The translations under genes were made by a program, and so were the position numbers. The notes below the pieces were generated by a model. That model searched no databases, was not told the DNA's origin, and worked only from the letters and a program-made list of their open reading frames with translations. 64,000 nucleotides of DNA from Lytechinus pictus (lineage: Eukaryota > Echinodermata > Echinoidea > Temnopleuroida > Toxopneustidae): positions 30,444,001 to 30,508,000 of the forward strand of contig NC_087245.1 of the NCBI RefSeq assembly GCF_037042905.1. The letters run 5' to 3'. Of the stretch, positions 24,901 through 36,900 are shown piece after piece; the first letter of the stretch is position 1; each line of letters begins with the position of its first letter.

Positions 24901-27900
24901 GGGGGAATCAACATCAAAATCTTAACCTAAGGTTAAGTTTTTGAAATGTCATCATAACTTAGAAAATATATGGACCTAGTTCATGAAACTTATACATAAG
25001 GTTAATCAAGTATCATTGAACATCCTGCATGAGTTTCACGTCACATGACCAAGGTCAAAGGTCATTTAGGGTCAATGAACTTTGGCCGAATTGGGGGTAT
25101 CTGTTGAATTACCATCATAACTTTGAAAGTTTATGGATCTGATTCATGAAACTTGGACATAATAGTAATCAAGTATTACTGAACATCCTGTGCAAGTTTC
25201 AGGTCACATGATCAAGGTCAAAGGTCATTTAGGGTCAATGAACTTTGGCCAAATTGGGGTATTTGTTGAATTACAGCCATAAATTTGAAAGTGTGTTGGT
25301 CTAGTTCATAAAACTTGGACATAATAGTAATCAAGTATTACTGAACATCCTGTGCAAGTTTCAGGTCACATGATCAAGGTCAAAGGTCATTTAGGGTCAA
25401 TGAACTTTGGCCAAATTGGGGTATTTGTTGAATTGCCATCATATCTCTATAAGTGTATTGGTCTAGTTCATAAAACGTGGAAATACGAGTAACCAAGTAT
25501 CACTGAACATCTTGTGCGAGTTATAGTAGTTTTCAAAATCAGCACTGCTGCTATATTGAATCGCGTGATGCAGGTGAGATGGCCAGAGGCATTCCACTTG
25601 TTCTCTTTTTACCTCATAAAGTACGCTCCATACATCAATTCTACAATCAGTAATAAATAAAACATTATTTGATCCCCTTTTATTGAAATATATGATTTTA
25701 TGAAAAGTCGTCATTCCGAAATAAAAGGTTCAGGTGACGATGAAGACTAAATATTTTTCCGATACTATCGATATCAAATGATGTCGCGGACTTGAAAGAC
25801 AAAATTGCCTTCGTGAAACGGAAAGCGCTGATTTGTCGCCAATCTTCCTATCTCGGAAGAATGGTCCTAGGACGTTCCTACGTAACGCTCATCTCGTCAT
25901 GCAACAGGCCCCAGGGTCCCAAAAAATAAAGAAAACATTTTTAAAAGGCTCGAGTTTGTTTTGCTGTCCTTGTTATCCCCCCCCCAAAAAAAAAAAAAAA
26001 AAGTGAAGGAATGAAAGACAAAAAGAATAAAAGAAAGGAAGAATAAAGAAAGTATAGATGTGAAGGAAGGAAAAAAAGATCTAAAGAAGGAAAGGAAGAA
26101 CAAAAATTAGAAAGGAATGAAGGAAAGAAATGAAACATAATAAAGAAAGAAAGCTTAAGAACAAAAGACAGAAAGTAGTGAAGGAAAGAAAGAAGAAGCA
26201 ATTAAAAAGAAAGGGTAAAAACTAAAATGAGATGGAAAGAAGGAAAAAAGAACAGTAGAGGCGCACGGCCAATATGGGAGACTCTCCAATAGGGGAGACA
26301 ATCTCCCACATTGGAGACTTGCTTTGCAAAAGGACAAAATTTTGTCTCACTGAGGTCATAAGCCCATTTGTTTTGTGTGTGATTGACAACAAAATTCCTT
26401 ATCAAAACAAAAGTAGACGGTGAAAAGGGGTAATTTTTCATGAGGAATCTGCTTATCACATTTTTATTTGCCGCCAAGGTAATCCTTTTGCAGCAAATGT
26501 AAACAAAGGAAATTGGATACCCAAATTCTTTACAAAAGTCTCTGTTAAAATGTTATTGGAGATAATCTCCCACAATAGAGACAGTCTCCAATATTGGCCG
26601 TGCGCCTCTACTGAAGAAAGAGAAAGAAAAGGTAAAATGATAGATAAAGAAGGAAAAAAAGAATGAAGGAAGCAAGCAATATAAAAAAAGAATGGATGAA
26701 AGGAAGAAAAAAAAGAAAGACAAAGAAAGGAAGGAATGAAAGAAAGAGAAAGGAAGCAAGCAGTAAAAAGAAAGAAAAGGTAAAATGATAGATTGAACGA
26801 ACAAAGAAAGGAAGGAATGAATGAAAGAGAAAGGGCTGAAAGAAGGAAGAAATAAAAAACAAGAAAGGGTGAAGAAATGATGGATGGAAGGAAGAAAGTA
26901 ACATAGAATGAAGGAAAGAAAGGGTAAAAAGAAGGAAAGAAAGAAAGAAGAGATAAATATAGGATGGATGGACTCAAGAATTAAAGAAAGAAATTTAAAA
27001 AAAAGAGAAAAAGAAGTAGAGAAAAATATTTTTGTGAAGGAATGAAAGAACAAATAAGGGAAATTAAAAAAGAAAGACAGTAACAAAAAAAATGAAAGAA
27101 GAGAGGGAAGAAACAAAGAATGAAAAGAAAGAAAACTGAAAATAAATTGTCAGTTTCTTTTTGGCTCAATTGAAATATAGCTACGAAAGAAAGTCAAAAA
27201 CCAAGTGTATCAACACACACAAATGCATATATGGGGCTACCATGTATTCAGACGATATCACTCGAAGCCCGATCTATTTGAACTCAAAACAAGTGAAAAT
27301 TTCTCCTTTTACTGCTTACAAATGACAGTTACCCCAATTTTTAGGAAATATGGACATTATAAGAGCTTTTCATGAGTGAATTTTGACAGTTCGGTGAGAG
27401 ATTTCTGCCAGAGGTTAGCAAAGCTTCGTTCGTGCAGCCAGTAGAAAATTTACCATGTGGGCTGTGTGGCTGGCTTCATGTACACTGTATGTAATACCCA
27501 AGTAAAAATTACATGCGATTCTGTGTGTATTCTGTGTGTGAATAACAGAAATTAACGGGAGGAAAATGGTTTGCAATGTGAGTCATGGAATTATGTTTAT
27601 GTTGGACCAGTGAATTTGACCATTTCTGGAAAAGTTACTGGCCCAACAATGGTTTGTATTACTGGTCCCATAAATCTTGCTATTTTTGAAATAATTACTG
27701 ACCCAACAATGATATTTTTTACTGGTCATGACGGACCAATAAATCTTGCTATTTCTGAAAATCTACTGGCCCGACAGCGATTTTTACCCGTCTGGGACCG
27801 TCGGACCAGCGGTAGTGTCGCGTCCTGGTATAGGTACCAATACCATGGTCTGTGTATACTGTATGGGTGAATACCGGTAGAGAAAAGTCCCCAAATACCG

Positions 27901-30900
27901 ACGAAAATGACTTCAACTCCCTCCCCATCAGTACCTCTAGCGAAGTTCGTGCAGGCTCCACTTCACTACCGCTACACTACGCTCCACCTACCCGAACTTC
28001 GAGACCATGAACTCGATCTGATATTTCGAGTGACAAAGGTGGGATTTTATGGGGGGGGGGGAATATAAAATTCATGCAACATCACGATCTTTAAAAACAA
28101 TTAAAACTAATATTCTTACTTTACAAAAAGTTTCACTTTTCCATGCTTCTATCAGTCTCAAAATTGGTGATTTAGAGTCAACATGAAGTTCCTCACACGT
28201 ATAAATAATTCGCTGCTGATTTCAAAAAATCGCATGCGCGAGGGTTCGAGCCAGTAACCCCTGTGTGGTGAAATAACATGATTGATTGCATTTATTTTTC
28301 ATTCCAAAATTTAACAAAAGTTACAATGTATAGCAAAACACAACAAATATAATATACAGAAATGAAAAAAGGGAACCCACTGGAAAGCAAAGCTTGTTAG
28401 TATGGGTTCCCTGCAATAAATAGTTAATTAAAGTATATCTTTGATCAATGAAATTAAAATAGTAAATTAAAAAGGTTTGTACAATGAAAAAGAATACTAG
28501 TGGGGTCAAGCTTTTTATGCCTACTCACTATGTTACATGAATAAGATTGTCGATGTTTGGCTTATTTTGCGTGATTAATAGATGGGCTGGATAATAAATG
28601 TTTGATTTTTTGGCACGTTAGTTTTTAATACAGTAGGGATAACTTATATCTGAATTCATAAAAAGAAAATATGCCTTGGCCCAAAACTCAATAGAAATTA
28701 TTTTTTGTCTAAATAAAAGGAGAATCTGTGGAGATGAAGATCTGCATCAATCTCACTTTCCACCAATAGAGGGCCTCACAAATATATGCTCAAAATAAAA
28801 GTTTTTTGAGAGCTCTGGTGAACAAGAAAAATTTAGTCTATATATAGATTTAAATGAAAACAAATCACACCTGAATGAAACTGGGTGGTTTTTTTGTCAC
28901 AAAAGTGATATTTTAAAGACCTTTTTGTTTATTTTTAATTGATAAATGAAGGTAGACTACATGTAGGTCATCCCCTGGTGTGGTAATGAGGGTAAATTTG
29001 CTTTAAAAAGTGTAGGGAAATGCTACTTTTACATGATGAAAATGCAGAGTCCCTACTGTTGGAGAGGGCCGGACACCCGCTCGCCGCCCTCGTACTTTGA
29101 TACTGATTTTTTATTATCAAAGGTTGGCAGGTATGTTTTAGTGCAATTAGCCCCAGGCCTTATTTAGAATCAGGGGTGTGAGAGTTCAGATTTTTTTGTT
29201 TTGATTTTCAGCTTATTTTTGGCCTTCCTCTGTACAAAAAGTATGGGAGCTCTTTCAATTTCAGACTTTTTCAACACTCTTCAGCTTTTTCAGATCTTTT
29301 TATTTGTGACCACTCACACCCCTGTAGAATGCAAATGCGACATTAAAGAGGGTGTTTCAACGCCTACTTTGATACGGGCATTATCTTGGAATAGGTTACC
29401 ACCGCACCGTTCACTTCAAACGGCAGCGCTTCAGGCTTTATTAAAAAGTAACACACATTGGCAAATGGACTGGTCCCTTATTTCCACCTCCTTTGCCTTT
29501 GGTTGAGTCCATTCACATGTACTAGTGTGCATGCACAAATTTACGAGTGGTTCCCTAAAATTATGAAATTATGCAATTCAACATTGGGCTTTCTTATCTC
29601 ACCAAAGTTTACTTCTTAAAAAAAAGAGATGAAATTTTGTCTTCAAGGGGGACCCTTTCTTGGACTTGCCCTGGACAATTAAACTCCATTTCATCATAAG
29701 AATCATGAGACTCTCTTTCGTTAAGAATGTATCACTTATCACTAAATCAATCTTATTGCACATGTACTTAACCTGATAAAGGAAAACTTCTTTTGAAACC
29801 TACATGTTATATCATTATAAAGCTAGTAGGTCTTCAGTTTCATCATGATTTGAAAATAATCCAGGCTTGCCTTAAACTAAACAAAGTGGAGAAACAGCAA
29901 CTTTTGTTTGATGAAAATCATTATTTAATAGCATGTTATGGATTCATAGTTTCACATACACAAGAGTTCTTGAATAGATTCAAACATATGGCATGAAAGA
30001 ATTATCCTTTACAAATAGTCAAATACCAAAAACATGAAATGTGATTAATGTTGAGAGCAGATATAATTAAATCAAAAGTGGTGATTTGATCTGCACACAG
30101 CTCCTTAAAATATGCAGCATATTTCTAGCACAGGGGGGGGGGGGGGTCACTCTTCACATAGACCGCTACCCACCCATGTCCGACAGCCTCAGAAATGTAC
30201 CCTTAACGGCGTAACTACATTTACTCATTTACTCAATTTGCAACCCTAAATGGCGTAACCAATGAGAAAAGCCACCCTAAGTGGCGTTAACAGGGAAAAG
30301 CCCCTAATTCGATACCCTAAGTGCCGTAAACATATTAATTTGATACCAAACTGATTACTGATGTTAAATGAATGTTACATACAACAGGTATAAGTTCCCG
30401 GCATTTTTTTTATTATTGCAAGTAAGGCCAGCATAATTTACTCTCAATGACACCTCTCTTCACTTTGAATAGCCATCTTTTAGCCTAAATTAATGAATGC
30501 AAGTGAAAAATGTTGTTGCCTTGACTGACTGATGCTTCACTTAAACCATTCATTTTACCAATTTCATCAAAACTTGAAGAAAAAAATGGAATCCATACCA
30601 GTTAATGTGTTGAAAAATACATACATTAATTAAACCTCTATATATCTTTTTTTTAATAATGATTAAAAAACAAATCATAGGAATCCCCGGTATGAATCAA
30701 ACAAAATGGTATTGACTAAAGGCCTAAACCTATAGGCGTGCTGCCTATGGTATAGAGCCGGAGGTACGGAGGTATTCTCTCATAAGTGATGCGCTGGCCA
30801 GCGTGTGCGAGGATTATGTTGTCTCCCTTAAAATCACACCCTTCATACTGTTTATGGCTTAGGTCTGCTCCCAAATCTTCTCAAATTTGCAACCCTAAAC

Positions 30901-33900
30901 GGCGTAGAGCTTTTCATATTTGCACCCCTCAATGGCGTCATCTTCATAACCAAATTAGCAACCCTAAATGGCGTGAAGAGAGAGAGAAAATGCTACCCTA
31001 AACGGCGATTTACCAGCGAATGGTGCTGAAATGCAACCCTTTTTTCCAAAGACGTCGACGACGCCTGAGTGCCTGAAATGGGACCCTTTTCTACACTTTT
31101 TTTCTGGACGTGGGTGCGTAGCAGGCCATGTGGAGAGTGACCCCCGGGATTTCTAGTCTTCAATATTAAAGAAGCTACATTTTTAGGACCTGCCTACGGA
31201 TTGCGTTTGGGGCTTTGTTTCCAATTTTAATTGAAGAGGTTTTCACTTTATATTTTTGAAATATTTGAGACAGAAATCTTACAAAATCGACATTGGCTGA
31301 GGCACTCATATTATATTGCCCAGATGTGCAGATCTTAAGCCAGGAGTTGGTAAACAAAGCAGAAAACCTATACCCGATATTTCATTTTCCATTGATAACT
31401 TTATAAGTGATGGGAAATTGAAAGTACTGTTTTTATGTTAGATTGAAACCATTGCTTTGGTCTTATTTCACAGAAGCTAGAGATAAATTGAAGAAATGGA
31501 GAGAAGACAACACAAGGAACAGCATTGAGACTGTTGAGCTTGGACAGTATTTGCTGGATAATTATCGCCGAAAACTTGGGGATGAAGGTAGGCTCCAATT
31601 TTCTTTTATTAAAAAAAAACATCATAATACTGTTCCAGATATTTTCAGGATTTACAAAAGTCAAATCCACCCAAGCTTAAAGTTCATTTGACATGGGGAA
31701 TGTGGAAATGAGAGCTGATGATATCACACACTATTATTTATTGTAGACTTTTTCAATTTTTTCCAGACTTGACAATAAGGAAGTCCTTAATGGAATCACA
31801 ATAGTTCGCAAAAATAGCATTGCTACATGTTCAAGGAGGGAACAACCCTTGTGTTACATTGTGATGAGGAAAATTTTGCAATATTCCATATTTCATTATA
31901 TACAAAGAAATAATGAGTAGGTATTGTGTTCTATAATCTTTATGATCAATCATGTGTAATGTATTTTTTTTTGTCAACTTGTGTGCGTGCGCCCAATGTG
32001 AAATTTCCATACTTGTGTGTCATATTCATTATGGATAATAGAAGATGAATTTTTATCTGTTTGCAGTGTGGACTATCTACGAACAAGTCTGCATAGCAGC
32101 GCTGGACTGTGGGGACCAAGACTTAGCATCAGACATCATTGATACAATAGAGCAGAACTTTCCAAGTAGTATAAGAGGCAAGAGGTTAGAAGGTCTACAA
32201 TATGAGAGCCTTGGAGAGTGAGTAACGTTTAAAGTATTGAATTTGCTGCAGAGTCAAATACATTTACAGTCAAATCTGTCTTAGCGGCCATCTGGAACCT
32301 GTCTTTAGTGGCCATCAATATTGTATCCCAATCGAAAGGAATATGTGTTATAGAACCTGTTTATGAGGTGACCCGACAATTGCTCCGCCGACATCTGCTC
32401 CGCAGACAATTGCTACGCAAAATACGACAACTGCTCCGCCGACAATTGCTCCGGACAGTTGCTCCGCCGACAGTTGCTCCGTCGACACTTGCTCCGCCGA
32501 TATTTACTCCGTCGACACTTGCTCCGCCGATATTTGCTCCGTCGACATCTGCTCCGCCGATATTTGCTCCGCCGACAATTGCTCCGCCGGTAATTGCTCC
32601 GCCGACATCTGCTCCGATTATACGACAATTGCTCCGCCGATATTTGCTCCGCCAAAATCTGCTCCGTCAATATTTGCTCTGCCCACTTCTGCTCCGCCGT
32701 AAATTGCTCCGATAATGCGACATTTATTTATTCATCTATTCCTACTTTCATACGCGTAACAATTGTAGCACAGGATGAAGACGTCAATGCAAAGTAAACT
32801 TAAACTATGCTTGCATGATATATTACATGACATACACAGGGGGCGCGGAACGGTTTTCAAAGTGGGGGCTGACCATGCTAAAAATCACAATCATATGGTA
32901 ATTTTTACGTTTTTGTACACGGTTTTGGAAAAAAAATTGGGGCTGAAGCCCCCCAGCTCCCGGCCCCTGATACATAACATAGAAAGAAGTAGAAAAAATG
33001 GATAAGCACAAAGGAGGGATAGATATTCTTAATTTCTTATTCCTTGGGGGCATTTGTTTAAGTTTTATTACGTGCCTGGTGATTAAAATGAAAAAAATTA
33101 CGCGTGTTCATGTAATTATTGTAACAGTACAAAGAAAACTTCTTAGCGTCAAAATCGCTCTGGCGAAATATGCTCCGAAGTGGAGATATTTGCTCCAGGT
33201 GAAATTTAATAGGTATGCTTCATGTTTACAATTTTAAAAAAAATGCGTATAAATGTCCCATTTCCAGGTTGATAACAGCTCGCGCTTCGTGCTCGCATTA
33301 TAAATTCAGTGCGATGCGTTATTGGGATTCATGAATATGTTACTATATTATTACTGGTATGTATATACATTATTTCTTTTAAAAACAACATTATTTGTTT
33401 ATACGTTATGAGAGATATACATACATATATTCATTTATTGAAATATATTTATATTGTTGCTATTGCACAGAATAGAATAAAATACAACCGAAGTCTCGTC
33501 TTATAGTAACTCACCAGTAGCGTAATGAGCCAAAAAAAAATGGAGGGGGCCAGACAAGGATGACATTTAGTTTCCTTTCATTTATTCTTTTTTTTTATTG
33601 GTAGGGAGAATGGGGGGGGGGGATCCGTGACCCCTAGCACGCCCCTCCCCTATAGGGTAGATAAAGCCCAAGACGTATTAAAAAATATTGATAAAAATAT
33701 TAATAACTATAATGCTGATAAATGTGAAATAAATCAAGCGGTAACCAATGAAAATAAATAGTGTGAAAGAACAAAACGAGAAAGAGGGAGAGAGAGAGAG
33801 GGGCGCGCGCGAATGTATGGTGTATAAGTTGCTGGAAAGCAGAAGAGCAGGGGCGGATCCAGCCTTCGCCAATAGGGGGGGGGGGGCGGGGTTTTTAAAA

Positions 33901-36900
33901 CCATATTTTCCCCGATCGGCCGCTCGATGATGATTTTGGTCTCTTTGAAGGGGTAGTCCTAATAATCACTTCTTAGCTTTATTATAAATCAACATAAATA
34001 TATAATATAATCCTTATTCATATAATGCGAGCGCAAAGCGCGAGCTAAATTTTAAAGGAAATTTTATGTATTTTTCCTAAAATTTGAACATTCTGGTCAA
34101 TGTTTGTTATCCTGAAAAAGATGTGTATGCAACTAAATAATTACTACGAACGCGAAGCGCGAGCAGAAATGAACTGATGGAAAAGGTACCTGTTAAATAT
34201 TGCTTGCAGTTAGCCATGAAGACATTAAATACTTAAAAAATCAAATAATGCGAGCGCGAGATTTAGACCTACTGAACGAGACACTCTATGTTTTGTAAAT
34301 CATGAAAAGGATGAGTAATTGGGGATCTTCCTTACATTAATAATGCGAGCCCAAAGCGCAAGCAGAAAATTTTTATATGTATACATTTAATGTGATCGAA
34401 AAGGTACCTGTTAAGGACTGCTTGCACTTAGCCATGAAGATGCTACATATTTCAACAATCAAATAATGCGAGCGCGAAGCGCGAGCTTAATCATTTTGAA
34501 ATTTCTACATAAAGAATGGAAAATTTCAATCAATTTCTGTAATCGTGAACAGGATGGCTATATAACTAACCAATTTATACGAGCGCGAAGCGCGAGCGGA
34601 AAAATCTAGATTTAGACCTAAAACGGGACACTCTATTCATGTTTTGTAAATCATGAAAAGAATGAGTAATATGGGATCTTCCTAACTTGATAATGCGAGC
34701 ACAAAGCGCGAGCAGAAAATTTTTGATATTGTGATCTGAAACTGGATAATGATTTAAATAGATTAAACTTTTTGATATTCCGACTAAAAAACAGAGTCAA
34801 TTTTAAGCACTTTGTAGGGAAATTGTGAGGTGGATATGGATTGCATTTAATAAAGAGCTGATATGTTCTATTATTACTTTGAGTTTTGACATATAGGACC
34901 GGGACATCCTTAGGACATGCCATCATATGAAAATGATGACTATTTTCCTATTTCTCTTGCTAAGCGTGAGACAAAACAAAAGGGACAATTTAATTTCTAA
35001 ATTAATATCTTACTCATTAATGCCTAATGACGGCACGAAATCTGATGATATTATGGTCTGAAAACTGGACATTTCAAGCACTCTTGTAGTCATGAATAGG
35101 ATGCATCAGTTAATATATTTTTAACCATTAATGCAAGCGCAAATCGCGAGCCAAATTTTTTGATAAACTGTCATTAAATGGGGATTTTAAGTAGTTTATT
35201 TGTATATTCAATATTGAGACATACATAACTCTCCATTCAAATGCGAGTGCAGCGCTAGCTGATACGTTTTGACAATCAGACCTGAAAAGGGATATTTTGA
35301 AAACTTTGCGGAATACACGAAAATAATAGGTACCTGATAAATCAAAATTTGCGAGTGCGCAGCGCGAGCAGAAAATATTAAAAATCAGACCATAAAACTT
35401 GTTGGTCCAATAAATTTATGTTACACCTTGCACTCAATCTGCTGTCTGTATTTTATTGCAGAATTTTTTTTGTCTGGATTCAGGTTGAAGTACAGATTTT
35501 ATACTATTTTTTTGTCTCACCTGCATAGCTGCAGAGCAAGGCTATAGACACCACTTTTTTATAGCGGCGTCAACATTGAAATCTTAATCTAAGGTTATTT
35601 TTTTTAATGTCATCATAACTTAGAAAATAGTGTATGAACCTAGTTCATGAAACTTGGACATAAGGGCAATGAAGTATTACTGAACACCCTGCCTGAGTTT
35701 CAGTCAATGAACATTGGCCATGTTGGGGGTAATTGTTGAATTTCCATCATAACTTTCAAAGTTTATGGACATATTTCATGAAATCTGGATATAGGGGTGA
35801 TCAAGTATCAGAGATCATCTTTTGCAAGTCTTACATGTAGTTCACATGATCAAGGTCAAACGGCATTATGGTCAATGAATGTAGTATTATATTATTAAAT
35901 ACGAATGGTGTTTTTTGTGAATAAGTATTTTATATTCATTTTCAAAATCAGCACTGCTGCTATATTGAATCACGTAATGCAGGCAAGACTGCCAGAGGCG
36001 CTTCACTCATGTTTTTCAGGCCTTCTTTTTACAAAATACGTTATTAATTGAGCATCATTGAAAGTGTGAAACCCTATAAATGGTCAATTCCAGCGTAACG
36101 GACATGACGTTCAGACAAATTTTTGTAATTCAAAGGTTTATACAGTAGAATTAGCAGTCTTTTGATAATTGTTACTGAGCTTATCAGACACATTTAAGTA
36201 TCAGTTACATACACATGAAACTTCAAATCGTTTCGTTGAACAGTTGCGGAGAAATTGCACTCTTTATGAGCATAACGGACATGACACGAAATGGACGAAG
36301 CATTTTTACCTCCTATTGCTTATCGAAATTCCTGTGAATTCTTAGATTGCATGCACCTGATGTTGGTGTTAATTTAACCTTAAGATCATGCTCTATCCAC
36401 AAAAAGGTGTTTAACAACAGTTTTGCAGTGCATTCTGTATTCGTAGCTCAAAATGTAGTGTAACGGACATGACACCCAATGCGTAATGGACATGACAGTT
36501 TCGTCCACTTTTTGTAAGCGAATATAATTATTTTATTACAAGATATGGTACAAGTCTAATTGTTTACATGTTGAGGCTAAAGGTTAGAGACACACATCAT
36601 AACTGGTAATCTGTAATATCTCCTATTATTTTGCAATTTGAGAGAGGGGCTTTTCATACAATATTTATAAAACAAAAAAATATTTAGAAAATTTATTTTA
36701 CACCAGTTAACAACAGTTAATGAGTATTTTCCAGTTACTACCATCCGACACACCTAATTAAAAGAGAAACAGTTGATAGTAAAGATTATTTTTTATTCAT
36801 GGATTACAAAATTACAATTTGACAATATACACTAGGGTAACGGACATGACACCCTTACGAAGTGAACTTCATCAGCACTTCTTAGTTTCAAAATGAAAGA

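Larger units (their letters stand above)
21629..25912. mobile_element. 4.3-kb composite element with GGGGCCTGTTGCATGA ends
   Basis: GGGGCCTGTTGCATGA at 21629 is exactly inverted at the right end (TCATGCAACAGGCCCC, ending 25912). Weaker similarity extends inward on both sides (GTAGAACCATTCT on the left, AGAATGGTCCTAGGAC on the right). Three other elements are nested within it (21.70-22.16, 23.68-24.51 and 24.65-25.60 kb). No transposase was recognised, and no clear target duplication was found. Confidence 0.6.
12979..31473 (+). other. EMC2: EMC2 intron 1 (18.5 kb, repeat-filled)
   Basis: No further convincing exon was found between EMC2 exons 1 and 2. The intron holds the tandem arrays, palindrome domain, composite element, purine tract and MITEs listed separately. 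Open frames in it, such as the 101-codon one at 29201, lack conserved features. A gene nested on the minus strand cannot be fully excluded. Confidence 0.6.

Noticed and set aside
26456-27169. Long minus-strand frames (up to 187 codons) rich in Ser, Phe and Leu
   Set aside because: They are translations of the degenerate GAAA/GGAA repeat; composition is simple and several overlapping frames are open at once.
29201-29506. 101-codon frame as a LINE C-terminus or gene
   Set aside because: [13 protein letters not shown] is only faintly LINE-like and no other RT motif or splice support is nearby.
32308-32797. 135-codon plus and 85-codon minus frames
   Set aside because: Products of the 15-bp minisatellite; no start context, domain or splice support.
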